Shown: one piece after another, positions 1 to 13,600 of the stretch
How positions within the stretch are numbered: the first letter of the stretch is position 1
Layout: every line of letters begins with the position of its first letter
NCBI RefSeq assembly: GCF_031877795.1
Contig: NC_133957.1
Span: forward strand, 4,207,009 to 4,271,008
DNA length: 64,000 bases
DNA from: Strix aluco
Lineage: Eukaryota > Chordata > Aves > Strigiformes > Strigidae
Direction of reading: 5' to 3'
Notes under the pieces: model-generated
Seen by the model: only the letters and a program-made list of their open reading frames with translations
What the model was told of the DNA's origin: nothing
Database searches by the model: none
Translations under genes and position numbers: made by a program

Positions 1-575
1 GAGGCTTTTATCTGACTCCTTTTTGCCTTTCATGTGCAAAAGTAGGATGCTTTGGTAGGAAAGGGTCTGGGACAGGGAAAGGAGTGAGTCTTCACAAGGC
101 TTCTAGAACTTTTTTGGTAGGGTCTGTGGAATTAGTACAGGACTGCAGCTGAGAGAGGAGTCATCAGTTGTATTTGCAGATTACTTCCTTGAGAGAGAGA
201 GTGAAGGCAGCCTATGAAATGCAATTGAAAAACTGCAAATCTCTATTGAATGTGCGTTGGTTGTTGTTGGTTTGTTTTTTGTTTTTTTTCCTTAAGGCTA
301 AGTTTATGCAGAACACCCCATCAGTTTTTATGTTCTGCCCCTTACTGTCTAAGGGGTAGAGCATGAGCTGTTGCTGAAAGCCAAATACCTTTCAGAACAC
401 TAATGACATTGCTATTACCTTGAGAATACAGAAACCCACTGCTTCGTGCTGTAAGTGGCCTCCAAATCCATCATGTATGCCTTGAGATTAGAGTTGCTTA
501 TCTTTCTGTCTTTGTTTATTTGTATATCTTGTTCACAGTAATAATTAGGGTCTTTCTTTGGTATGTTGCTTTCAG
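1..575 (+). other. intron of the kinesin gene upstream of the first exon in the window
   Basis: No coding similarity or motif is seen. The stretch ends in a pyrimidine-rich tract and a TTTCAG acceptor at 575. The P-loop exon expected upstream is not here, so this is taken as the 3' part of an intron. Confidence 0.6.
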
Positions 576-760
576 GGACAGAAGATGACATCGGTATTCT
601 GCCAAGGACTATGGATATGTTGTTTAAAAGTATTCAAGGGAGGCTATACACAGCAATGGATTTCAAACCCCATCGGTGCAGAGATTATATAAGGCTGACT
701 AGAGACCAAGTGAAAGAAGAAACTGCTATTAAAAATTCAATACTTCGCCTAACAAAAGAG
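576..760 (+). CDS. KIF20B: KIF20B exon: motor domain after the P-loop ([12 protein letters not shown]...)
   Basis: Encodes the segment after the P-loop strand, with the kinesin-typical GTxxxxGILPR motif and a KIF20-specific insert ([20 protein letters not shown]). The exon starts inside a glycine codon (last two bases GG) and ends at AAAGAG before GTAGAG. Reading on past 760 hits a stop within 30 bases, so the splice is needed. Confidence 0.85.
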
Positions 761-3700
761 GTAGAGGAGCACTTCTTTCTGTACTGACGAGTACATGCAT
801 CTTTAGATAGCTCAATGTTACCATGTTCATTTTTCAATGGGAAGCAACTCTCTGTATTTAAGTATGGACGTGTCTTTGCTGTCAGGTAGCTCTTCAGATG
901 AGCAGCAAAGTGAGCAATATTGCTGATGAACCCTGTTCTGTGAATTTCTGCCTTGTGGCTGAATACTTTATAGAATGTAAACACTAAGGTTTTTTTCTAT
1001 AGTTTGAGCATCTGATAATTTATCCTCTGGGATTACTGGTGCTTAATAAGGATGGAATGCAAATAGTCTCGCCATCTGCGGGGATGCTAGTAGGTCTGCT
1101 CCTTTAAACAATTTACTCTCTTCCAGGATACTTGAAAGAAATGAATGATTTTGAGGTTGTTCCCCTCTTCCAGTCTATGCCAATAACCTCAAAGGAAGCA
1201 AAGGGTTTTTTGGAACAGCAGAGCTATAAAGCTGTTGGATTTCTAAAGATTTGAATTCAAACAGGTTTCTGCTGGACTTTACTCTTAAACAGTTCACTGT
1301 TGAGCAGTCCAGAAATACACTTCAGTGCCTGGAATTCTAAAGCTGTCTAGTCCAATTACAGTTACAGGGATTGAATTTTGTATAAGCATACCTTCTTCCT
1401 GGTGTCTTTAGTTCTGAAATGAATGCAAGAATGTAAGAAAACTGAGCATATGCTAGGAATTGGAACTAGAAATGGATTGCAGTGCATTTTTTATTTTTAG
1501 TGAAAAGAATTATCTGCCTAGTGGTATGCTGGGTTATAATACAGTGGTGTGGCTGTTGTGGGATGGAATCTATCTGTTACCTTGATTTTTATCCGAGATA
1601 GTTAACTAGAATTCTCCAGTGTGGAAGGCAGGTGGCAGCAGAATTCTTCAAGACTTCACTTCAAAAGCACAGGCGTATGTTCTATCTAGCTCTAGCAGTC
1701 TTTAAGGGCTTCAGAAAAAACGATCATGTATGTGTCCCCTGTAGTTTTGCCACTAAATCTCTAAGCTGAAGTATTGTTCTCATAACAACAGTTTTCAAAG
1801 TTTGCACCTACTTCAACAGAGAGGTTTGGGTGGGTGTTTTATATGCGTAAAGCTTAAACCTGAAAGTTTTGATTACACACGTATTTAACTATTTCAGGAA
1901 TCGCTTTATGGAATCCCAGCTTTATATGACATATGCTCTTGACAAAACATTAAAAACCCAACCCAAATCACACCTGGTTTTTAATCCATATTTCTTCTCT
2001 TAAGCATACTGGTTTTGGTAGACGAGTTGTACTTCTTTGCAGTTCTGTGCCTAAAAAAACCAAACAACCAAAACTAAGAGTGGGAATGGAGTGTGTGTGT
2101 ATTAACCTCTATCTGTAGGGATTTGTTTTACTTTTTTTTTTTTTTAAAGACTTCAGCAGGAGGAAGTTTTCCTTCTCTTTCTAAAACCTGGGTTTTATTT
2201 CAACTGTGATACAGCCTGTATCATGTAGTAGTAAGTTGTTCACTTAATTTCTTAAGTGAACAAGTGTTCTACATTTACCTCTATTTCTGAGAGTTGACCT
2301 AGGAAGCTGTAAGATACGGAATCCTGAATTAGCAAAATACCAATACTAAAAAATTTCCAGACTCTCTAGATTCACCAGGTTAAGAATAATGTGTAAACTA
2401 CAACTGGACTTCCACAAATCATCCTGTTAAATCACCCTGTTTCTCTGTGGGGTCCCACCCCTCTGTTTTTCTGTGGCTAGTTTTCCTCTGGCTCAGGGAG
2501 CTGAAGTGCTCTGTACTGTGATAGGGCCTGATGTAAGGGAAGTGTCAGGGATGAGTATTAAGGTAAGAACAATCCTTTCAATAGGAGTGAACAGGTGCAT
2601 TGAACTAGACATGATGCCTAGTCAGGATCTTTGTATTGGCATATTGCAACTACACTGTATTACTGTCTAGTAGGAGCTGTTACAAAAGGAACTGGTGATC
2701 TACTGTCAACGATGTATCTTAAAGCCTCTGTTCTCTTTTGTAGGTAGACTATCAAGATAGCACTAACAGCAAAGCACCAGTTGGTTGTAAGGGTATGTTT
2801 TATATTAAAGAATTGCAATTAAAGCAGGCAAAGAAGCTTTCTTAAGGTCAACAACTGACTTTGGCCTATGTTAATAATAAAATGACTGCTTGGCATTTTT
2901 ATATGCCTGTGAATTGGATAGTGATCAATTTATCTGGCCAGAAAACACAAGGATAAAATGGTTAGAAGTTTACCTGAACAGACATTAAATGAGATGAAAC
3001 TATGGCAAGGAAAAATAGTACTACTTATGCTATGGTCTCTAGTGGTATCCTGACCCTGTATGTAATTAGATAAACCTAATTCTAGCATTTAAAAACTACC
3101 TAAATACTAGGTTTGCTTTAAAATGTTAGAATGACATGTACTTGTCAGTTTGATTCTCTGTCTTCTAAAGACATTGAAGAGACTTGAATAATTCTAACAA
3201 AGCTGCATGTTTTTGATAGAATTTGCAAGTGGGAAAGGAAGTGGTAGATGAGGTGTCTGGCAAATATATAGGGTAAGCATGTGACTTCCAGATATTTAAG
3301 AAAGGGGAGAAAAGTTTCAAGGGATTTTTGTCTGGGGTAAGTGCTTTTTAGAAGGCTGCTGTAATATCAGTTTTCACTTATTAATTTTTTGAATAAAGTT
3401 TATTTTACATGGTCTATACTGACTTGTAATATTTTGTACTTGACAGATTTGGAAGAACTCTTAAAAGGCTCAGAACAATCTAGCACAACTGCGAAAAATC
3501 ACGTGAAATTTTCTCTTTGGGTTTCATTTTGTGAGATTTACAATGAATGTTTTTATGATCTACTGATTCCTATGTCAAATGACAAGAAAAGAAAAACACT
3601 ACGCCTTGCTCAAGACATCAAGGGATGTTCTTATGTAAAAGGTGATTAGAATACATTGCAAATTGCCAAACGTGTAATTTGAGAAGTCAGTCTTCCTGTA

Positions 3701-4634
3701 ATAATATTTATTTCTAGATTAGAAAACTCCTAACTGTATTCACTGTGGCACTAGAAATGTCTGCCTTGGGTATGAAAGGCAACAATCTACATACACAGAA
3801 GTATCTGTACCTTTAATAGTGTTTTCTCTCTGTTGTTAACTGTAACTCTTAAAAGCCTGCGTGCACTCCACTGACTTGATATTTCTCTGAAATGGGAGAA
3901 ATATTGAGAACAATTGAAAATTTTTTTAGTGTTTTTTTTTCCATTTTCTTAAAAAAGACTCCAAATTCTTACCTATAGTTATAATTGGCTCAACAGTTCT
4001 ATTTTTTTAGTATTTTCAGAGAATATGTGAGAAAGTTCAGTCTGACTGCAAATTACATTTTACAGTACTCTAATGAAGCCTGTGATGTGATTTGTTGTGG
4101 GTTGGGGGAGGCGGGGGGTTAGCAGAACTCTAACAGTTCAGTGTTTGTTTCTGGCCATGGAAAAAACAGCTTTCAAATCCAATTTGATTTATAGGTTCTT
4201 TGGAAAATCAAGACACCAATTCTAGATTAAAGGCTTTTTTGGAGGTGTTTGGCCTGCTCCTTTTATCTTTTATATGCCAAATTATAATTCAAAAAGCTGA
4301 ATCAGATGATAAACCCAACTCCTTCATTTCTTCAAAGACTGGAAAATGTGTGAAGTAGGAAATAGTCTGCTTTGAGCTATGCTTCAGCATAATCTCTTTT
4401 TATAACATTTGGAGGTATAAGGCTGTTCCTGATGTTATTGAGGAAAACAAGCTGATGATTTTCTTATTTTTCTTCGTCACAGCTGGTATTTTTGCTAGTA
4501 CAATTTTGGTGACCTCTAGTTTAACAGAGGCCATAATGTTCATATTCTAAGTTCCATTAGTAGGGTTGTAGGTATTTACTCTAGCCCATACCAAGGTGAT
4601 ATACAGTCATCATATTGCAGACAAAATTCTTCAC

Positions 4635-4672
<38 letters not shown>

Positions 4673-7600
4673 TGATGGCCCTGAAAGATGTCTAGGTGAT
4701 TTCCCCCCCCCCGCCCTCAAAATCATAGGCTAAACTAGAGAAGCTGTCCAGGTAGAATTCTGCCTTGATGAGTATGAACATAGGGCGTTCATGCTCATAT
4801 TAGACCCTGTGCTTTGGCTTTTCAGAGTGGAGGCTAAGGTTGCTCACTTAATTTGGATGGAGCATATTTCTGTGTGCTAATAGGATGAAATGATGAGAGA
4901 TATGTGCCCTTCCTTTCCCATGGAAGGAAGAATCTTGATCTTGTCATCATATAATTTCTGTCTGAAGCATGCTTAGTAAAATGTTTTTATGTCTCAAATA
5001 AACGTATTATTCTTGGTGTGCATACGTTATCCCCTAATCCCTTCTTTCTTTTTGATAATGATATTTACAAGATTACCATGTTTATTCTTCCTAAAGGTCT
5101 GCAGTGGGTTCAGATTTCTGATTCTAAAGAAGCTTTTAGACTTCTAAAACTGGGGTTGAAACACCAGAGTATCGCAAGCACGAAGCTAAATACTTTCTCC
5201 AGCAGAAGGTGAGAAACTTTTTGAATAGCACTGGGCATAGGATGGTGTCTGGGAGGAAGGGGGAACTAAAATATGGATTGTGGCTTTTAGGAGGGGAAGA
5301 GGCTTTAACAGGGTCTAGATATCTAGGTTTGGCATCCTTTAGCACTATGTGACCCAATGTTTTTAGTCAAAAGGATTCAATCCGTCAGTAAGATGAACCT
5401 GTACAAAAGCTAACAGATTTATCAAATACTGTCCTTCAGGCAAAAGCACTTAGCTTTATTCCATCTAAATGTCTGAGGAAAAAGCAAAATAAAGGCTACA
5501 CCAGCATCTCTTTAAAAGTTTGTATCTGATAGAGTATATGCTTAAACAAGTTGACAGATTCAACAGTGTTTTGAACAGATGTTGTGGAGGCTAAAAATAT
5601 TTTGAAGGTATTAGTCTACTTTATCTTCTCTGCTGATTTAAACTTTTCCTTTTAGTCACAGCATATTCACAGTTAAGATACTAAAAATTGAAGATTCAGG
5701 AGCCCCACAAGTGACCCGAGTCAATGAGTAAGTTCAGAGCAGAGACCCTCTCTTCTTTTGTGATGAAGTTGTCAGTTATCTTCTGTGTTGGTGTACTGGT
5801 ACTGACTATATACCCAGTGCTTCCTGGTAGAAGCTCATGCACTTTCTACCCACTTCCCACTCCTTTTCCCCACTTTCTACAATCATGCAGTACTTGGCCC
5901 TCTATCTCCAGCCATCAGGTTGCAGTGCTGTTCTATATCTTGTCCCCTCTGTTCAGCACAAGGTTCTGTTAGCCTGCTATATACCTGAACTCGTCTAAGT
6001 CCTCAAAAGGAAGAGGATGGTGGGGGGGGGAGGGGAAATAAGAAGTGTGTTGGGAAAAGATTTGTCAGGAAGTAATGTAAAATTTGACTGGGAAAGCAAC
6101 ACTGAAAAGAATGGAAGTGTTTGTGCAGATGAAGATCAAGAAATTCTTCCTCTAAAAACTGATCATTTTTAAAAGTGAATAATTTGTGCATGTTCTAAGG
6201 TAAATAAAGGGAGTTTTCCTTATCTGTTTTCAGATTGTCAATGTGTGATCTTGCTGGTTCAGAAAGATATGCCAAGACCCACAATGAAGGTCATAGATTG
6301 AAAGAGAGTGGAAATATAAACACCTCTCTTCTGATTCTAGGCAAGTGTATTAACGCACTCAAGAATTCTCAACAGTCAAAGTAAGTCCTTGTACGAATTG
6401 CAAACTGGTTGTGGCTTTTAGGTATTACCTACAATGTTTAAAATATGCAATGCTAATACTAAGTTTTTGGTGGAAATGATGTATAGACTTGTCGATCTAC
6501 CGAAGTTATCTTAAACTTGCCTTGTTCTGCTCTTTAAATCATCAATTCTAATCTCCTTTAAGCATGCTATTGCATATTTTAGCAATTTAACTTTACTCCT
6601 CTGAGCTTGGTTTATCAAAAAATCAAACTTTGGAATAAGTTTAAACCCCCCTTTTCACTAGTGTCATAGTAAGTGTCAAATTTTTAGCCTTTTATTACTC
6701 CTTACAAACTAACTCAACTGTCTATACTTCTAGTGTAACATTTTTTCATCAGCAGAACATTGCTGTGCTATCATAACTGTGCACCATTTGACAAAATTTG
6801 TCTGTTTTTTAATAAATACTGACATAACTTTTAACACTCTCCTCCTGATCCAGCTAACCATATGCAGACAAAAGAAAGCCTTCCTGCTATTTATGTCCTA
6901 CCTTGGAGATCTAAATAAGAGTGAAATAATACAAGAAGCTAGTTGTCTAAAAAACAGTACAATATATAGTCACAGCTGGATATAACTGCCCAGGAACTGC
7001 TTTCTCCACATGTTCTCATTTGCAGCTCTATTTCTGTCCCAGAAGTTAAATGAACCCAGTCTGCTGATGGATGTGCTTTGCCAAATTCACTTACCCCGTA
7101 GCACTCTTCCTGACAGCCTGTTCAAAGTCTGTAACACCTTAAGATGAAGAAGCTTTGCTAGCGTGTGTTCCTGATTATGTTCTGTGAATTTACAGTCTGT
7201 CTTATTTTTCTGTTCTTTCCAGATAGGAAGGATGCATTAAAACTAGCGGCTGCTTAGAGGGCTGTTAATGACTTCTTCTGATCCTAATAACTTGGAATTT
7301 TAAGAGATCATGCTTCAGAGCATTTCTTCTATATTGTTAAAGTGTTAATACATGCCCTTTGCAAGTTGAATAGGAAATAGTAACTTTCTTAAAATTATTT
7401 TGGACTACCAGTCCTGCAGCAAAGCTACTTATGAGCTGTCTGTGTACTCTGGTAGGAGTGTCACTGCCTTCCTGAGTTCTGTAGCACTGTCCATGTAACT
7501 GAATAGCTGTTATGTGTCCAAAATGCAGGCAACCTATTTGGTGGCAAGTGTGCGTTCAGTCATGTTTTAGGAATTCTCATTAAATTTCCTATAAGCATCA

Positions 7601-10600
7601 AAAACTACATCCCCAGCTGTTAAATTCAAGGGCACAAATTGTGATTTTTTTAAAAATTTTTTTTTTTTTAGGAAGTGCCAAACTGCTGGGAGATTAGGAA
7701 GAAAGTTCTGAAAAGTATCTCCATGTGTTTGGTGTATACTCATTTTCTTGCCTAGGCACTTGCTCTTGTCCATTCTCAGAGGCCGGATACTGAGTGAGAG
7801 AGATCTCTGATGATGTTGGATACTGCATGCCTAGGACTAGACGTGTTCTCTTCGTTAATGGTGAAAGGAAGAGAGAGGTTGGGGTATAGTTTGGTGTAGC
7901 ATGAGGCTGTGTGACCTGCCCAAGGCTAAACGTTGAACACTTTCAGTTTAAGTGCTCCCATTGGTTATATTGCTATAGCCTATCTAAGATAATGGCTAAA
8001 GCCACAGTCACAACAGCCACATGGTCTCTCTACAAACAGCTGCATCTAGTCCAAAACAATTTTAATTTATTTAATGACTACTACTTTAATAAATATTTTT
8101 AAGTCTTCATGCTGGGTAGCTTTTACACTGACTGGAAATTATTAAACATCTGGTCATCTGTTCTTTTGTCTTTAAAGGTCGCAGCAGCACATACCCTTTC
8201 GGGAAAGTAAACTAACTCATTTCCTTCAAGGATTCTTCAGTGGAAAGGGGAGTGTATACATGATAGTAAACATGAGCCAATGTGCTTCAACGTATGATGA
8301 AACACTCCATGTGTTAAAGTTCTCGGCCATTGCACAAAAAGTAAGTGTGTTGCAGTTTATCTTGATCAGTACTTCTGATTTGCCTTTAAAGAGCAGGTTC
8401 CCTCACTCCTAAGAATATGAATTTAGTGAGTGGGTTTTTCTGTCTCATGTTGCAATCGTATTTTCTGATTGCTCCTAGTCAGGCTTTATTTCCTTGTAAA
8501 GCTTTTAAAAAGGCTTTGTTGGGACATATATTTTTTTTGTGGGAGTGGGAACATCTCCTATTAAAAATCCGTAATTCCCATAAAATATCCAGCCTGACAA
8601 GACACTTGCTATATTTGGAAGAAATTCCCTGAGAGCTGGGTGAATTTTTCTTCTGTAGTCATAGCGTGCTCTTACCTAGTAGCAAGTCTAGCTGCCCCAT
8701 ATACTAGTGCTACCTTAATGTGGAATATTGCTCACCTGAGATATATAGGTTGAGCACCAAAGAGAATTTGAAAGGTTGTCTTTATGTCCTCAGGAGCTTC
8801 AGTGGGAAGGTGGAGGTTAAGCAGAATGAGTAGGAGTAAGTGCAGGGATAGAACCCTGGTGGAGTTGGAAGACAAAAGTATTGGGGATCAGTGCTGCAGC
8901 CTTAATAGAAGCCATGGAAAACTTTTGTTGACAGTTAAATATGTTCAAAGGACAAGAGATCCAGGCCATTAGAATGTGGGCTCATCTAAATGGGTTAAGT
9001 ACAACACTAAAACAAACAGAATTTGTTGGATGGCATTTGTGTAATGCAACTAGAAACTCAAAGTATAGGAAATACAGAAATCTGAAGGTGCATGAGGTGG
9101 CAACCCTCTTGTACGTTGTCAAGCCAGTGAAACTTGGTGTTCCTGCAATCAAAAGAAGGGTTAGACTCTAAAGTGACTCCTTTATACTCTAGCTGGAAAC
9201 CAGTTGAAGTAGTGACTCTGAACAGATGATAGACTGGGGGAGTACTGTTCTCAGGAGACCTATAGGGAAGTGCAGCGGGTATATCTTGGAAGTGCCAGTA
9301 GAGGATTAAAAAATACTGAAGACTTTATTCTTTGTTTTCTGGGTAGGTTTTAGCTATGGACACATCTGTTTTTGTCCAAGATCAGTCATTTGACCAGAAA
9401 TCAACAACATCATCACCACTTAGTCACATTAAAATGCCAATTTCAAGGAAAAGAGTTACTGTCCTATGGGACAGGAGCTTAGAAGATGTGATTGAAGATG
9501 ATAATGAGATGGAGGAACAGCATATGTCAGGAGAAGAAGCAGTGCAGAAACATGAAGATAATAAAGTTATTATTGGAAAAAAAGAGTACATGGTATGTGC
9601 CAGGGCTATGTTAAGAATTAGTGTAGCATGGAGTCTTGAAGCAAGGTATTATTCTGGTTTTCCCCATCTCTCACCTTTTTTTTTTTTTTTTTTTTTCTGA
9701 TCACCCTTATTCTATCTAAATCCAGCATTAAGAACTGAAAGTGAGATTACTCCTAATGTGGTGCCTGTTGTGGGCAAACTCTATAATGTGTCTAAATATA
9801 GACTAAGCAGTAAGAATTGCAGATTTGGCTTTCTCTCCCTTTGGTAGCCTGTGGTCAATGCACAGCAAATATTACCTGCTTTTAGCAATACAGACTGTTC
9901 CTCTGTATTCTATGCACAAGAAAACGCTGAAAACTGTTCCTTAAGCAAATGTAGTCACTTCTAGGGAAGACGAGGGGGGAACAAGGACTAGAAACTGTTT
10001 TGTGGAGGTTTCATTAATATTGTCCCAAAAATGAGCACGTGGGAAACAAGAGCCAAATCCTGTGGCGCTTAAGCCTGTTTAAGACAACTTCAACAATTCT
10101 TGTAATAAAATGAATGTTCTTTACAAATGCCTGTTCTGTGCAAACTTATAAACTGCTGTGTGAGTACCAAAGAGATCTTCTGATCTACTCATAAATCTTC
10201 CTGTTTATGAATCAGCTAATAAAAGAACTGGAAGAGCTTTTGTCAGGTGGAAGGGTAAAGTGGTGTTGTAGAGTTTGAGGAATGAGGAAAATCTCACTCC
10301 TGGGAAGCCATTTCTTTATGAAAAACTTAATACTAATGGTAATTCTAGATGCTGCTGAATCTCATAGAAGAGTTGAAGAACAAATTTATTGCTGAAAAGA
10401 AGAAGTTGCTGCTGGAACTAAAAATTCGTGAAGAGGTGATTCAGGAATTTGCCCAGTATTTTGCTGAGCAGGAAATATCTTTCAAGTAAGTTAGCTTTAA
10501 GTGGTTTTTAAAGTTAATGATTAAAAAAAATGAAATTCCATTCATTTATTTCTTAAATCTGTCTCTTGGCTATAAGAGGCCACACTCTTCTGCTAGACTT

Positions 10601-13600
10601 ACTGCCTCTGTTAATAGATCAGTTTCTGTTTGGACTATGAGTTCAGGAAAAATACTGTGTAGGAAAGGCTTTGATTTGGGGGGGGATGGAGGGGGGTGTG
10701 TGTAATCTGTCAGCAGTGTTCCTGTAGAGCTCTCCCTAACAGAAGAGCTTTGATAGGATGTCTGTAGAAAGAGTGACACTTGCAAATTCTTTGGTTACTG
10801 CAGTCTTAGTGCTACTTCAGATGGGTATTCTGGCTCAAGAGGCTTAGAAAAAATGCTTGTAGTTAAGTGTCAGCCATAATCTGTGTATATATGTCTCCCC
10901 CTCATTCTTCAGGAGTGTGCGTACTCTGGTGTAGCAACACCATTTTGTGTATTGTTTTATTGTGCCAAAATAAAGAAAAAACCATGTTTGTTTATAGGCA
11001 GCTGTACTAATAACTTTGTAGCAGCTCATACTAGCTAGCTTTTATCTGACTTATTTTCCCTACTATAGTGAGTTCCTTTCTTATGAACGAGAACGGCTTG
11101 AAGAAGATGCTGACACACACCTGGAAATCTTCAAGGAACTTGGTTGTCTTGAAGACATGGGTGAAGAAAATAAACTAAAGGATCAGCCTTGCAGTGAACA
11201 AGCTGGACCTCTGGTATTATGCCCCTGATAACATCCCTTTCACTAACTACCTGTTATGGTGATGGTATGTCTCAAGAATTAGAAGAATGGTTTCAAGGAA
11301 TTGCATGCTGCCTAACTGTATCCTCAGCAAGATATATTTATCATGTTCAATAGGAGTAGTTGCTGTGCCTCAGATATGCATTTAGGAATCTGGGTTTTTC
11401 TGCATTTCTGCAACACAAAGTGAGAATTACTGTGTACAAAGAAACTGGGGGAAAAGCTGCAATTTTGCTATAAACTGTTGCATTAAGTGCCTATTTAAGG
11501 TATTTGAAGCTGACTTCTAAGACCCCATATATGGATGGTACTGGAGTGGTCCCAGAGACTTCTTTCCTCTTAAGGCTATTGTGGCTACAACTGAAGCAAT
11601 GAGAATTGTATATACCCTTAAGCATAACTAACTCTGAAGTTGAGGCTGGTTCTTGTGAGTTTGGAACCCTTTGTTTTTAAAAAAACAAGGAGGAAAGATA
11701 GAAAGTCAATGTTTTAAGTACAGCTTAATTTGATAAGTTACCACAAACTTATTTGACCTCACAAACTTTTACTGATATTTGAAAATTTCAGATGTATTCC
11801 TTCTAAAACTGTTTGCTTGCTGTGTTCATTCAATATTCTCATTGGGTAAAAATGCTGGCGTTTATATTAAATTTGGAGGGGATGCTTTTGTGGTGGTATA
11901 AAAGGGAATGTGATGGTGGGCCATTAAATGCTTTAAAAATAAAGTAGCTGTTACTTGATGCTGGAGACTTCTGTGTGAAGGTAGAGAGAAACTGGCAATC
12001 AAATTGCCTGTGAACCTACAAGATGGCTTTGAGGTCAGAATTAACTGTACTTAGATGTTTGAGTACATAATGTTCTTTGAAATTTTCAGTAGAAATAATG
12101 GATATTGTGTAACTATTTGCTATTTCTAAATGGATATAAATTATCTTTCAGAATGAAGAACATGGCATAGGGCCAGACACCTACGTTGATCTTGAGGATG
12201 TTATTGATTCTCTGCAGAATGATGTCGTTGATACCAAAAAGCAGGCGGAAGAAACATACAGATACATTGTGTCTCTGGAGGACCCACAGGAAGCTACAGG
12301 TTGGCTTGAAAAGCAACTGGGAAAAACTAGCGCTGAACTAACTCAGACCAAAGAAAAGCTGACAGAGAAAACAAATGAACTAATCAAAATTGAAGAGCAG
12401 CTGACACAGAAAACCAAAGGTGAGCTGGGTGTGTGTGTGATGTGAAAGAAAAAAGAAATGACACTGTAGAATAGAAATAATCCAGTTGAGCAGGATTTTG
12501 GAACCAAATCGTATGTTACCTCTATAGGTGGTAATCAATTGTTTTGTGTATGTTTGGGTTGAAATTCCACAGGCCTTGATTATTTCATTTTTAAGACAAA
12601 ACTTAAAACTGTCAGTTGAAGATGTCTGAATTGTGGGGTAACATGTCAACATTATTTATTCTTGATTTCATGGTTATATTGTGATCCCAGCACTTCACAT
12701 TTTGCTGATGCAGTGTTTTCAGGTATTCTGTGGAACATTCATAGATAAAAGTATCAATACCTCATAATACGATTTCAGCAGAAGTCTCTTGACATGATCT
12801 ATATTTTATACGGGTTACAGGGCCCAATTCTGTTCAAAAAAACCTGAACTTTTGAAATGTGTCCTGTAAGTAGAAGCCAACACAAAAATAAATGAGTCTA
12901 TTCAAAAGCTACTAAAGTACCAGAAGATCTGGAAAAATGGATTACTGAGTAAACTATGTAATGGCTGCTTATTTGATGCAGGCTTCTCTTCCTGTTACAG
13001 ACTTTGAAACGCAGATGATTAAATTGGATGAGGCTGCTGAGCAGCTTAAAGAAGCAACTGAGGTAACTTTCTCCAAAAAAAACTTGTGCAAAATTACTTG
13101 CTTTAATACAAAATTTCAGTAGCTTAAAATGCTATTGTAGTAAGTTTCTAGCTTTTTTATATCAAGCTTAGCTTAACTGATCTTGCTTCTAAATGCATTG
13201 CATAGTTCAAGAATTTAGCATTGACTGAACTACTTTCTTTTCTAAGAAAATGAATACGCAGAATAAAAGGATTCAAGAACTAATGGACATCGCAGAGCAA
13301 AAAGATGATGCTATCACGAGACTGCAAGATTTGATATCCCGTTTAGAAGAAACCATAAAAGACTATGTAAGTCTTAAACGTCTTAATTTTCTGTTTACAA
13401 AAAAATCTAAATCTGTGCTTATAATGGACTATTTTGGAAAATTGAAATTTTCTGTAAGTAATTGCTACTTTCTTGAAATGGCAGCAGGTGAAGTTGGCAT
13501 TGAAACTGAAGTTACAGCAGAATGTGTGTGGAGGTGTGTGTGGAAAATATGACTTCTGGAAGCAGTGATCTGGAGTTATTATTGGAGGACTGTCAATAAG

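Noticed and set aside
8784..9171. Overlapping small frames in a kinesin intron as an extra exon or nested gene
   Set aside because: The flanking exons join in phase without them, and no splice sites or KIF20B similarity are present.
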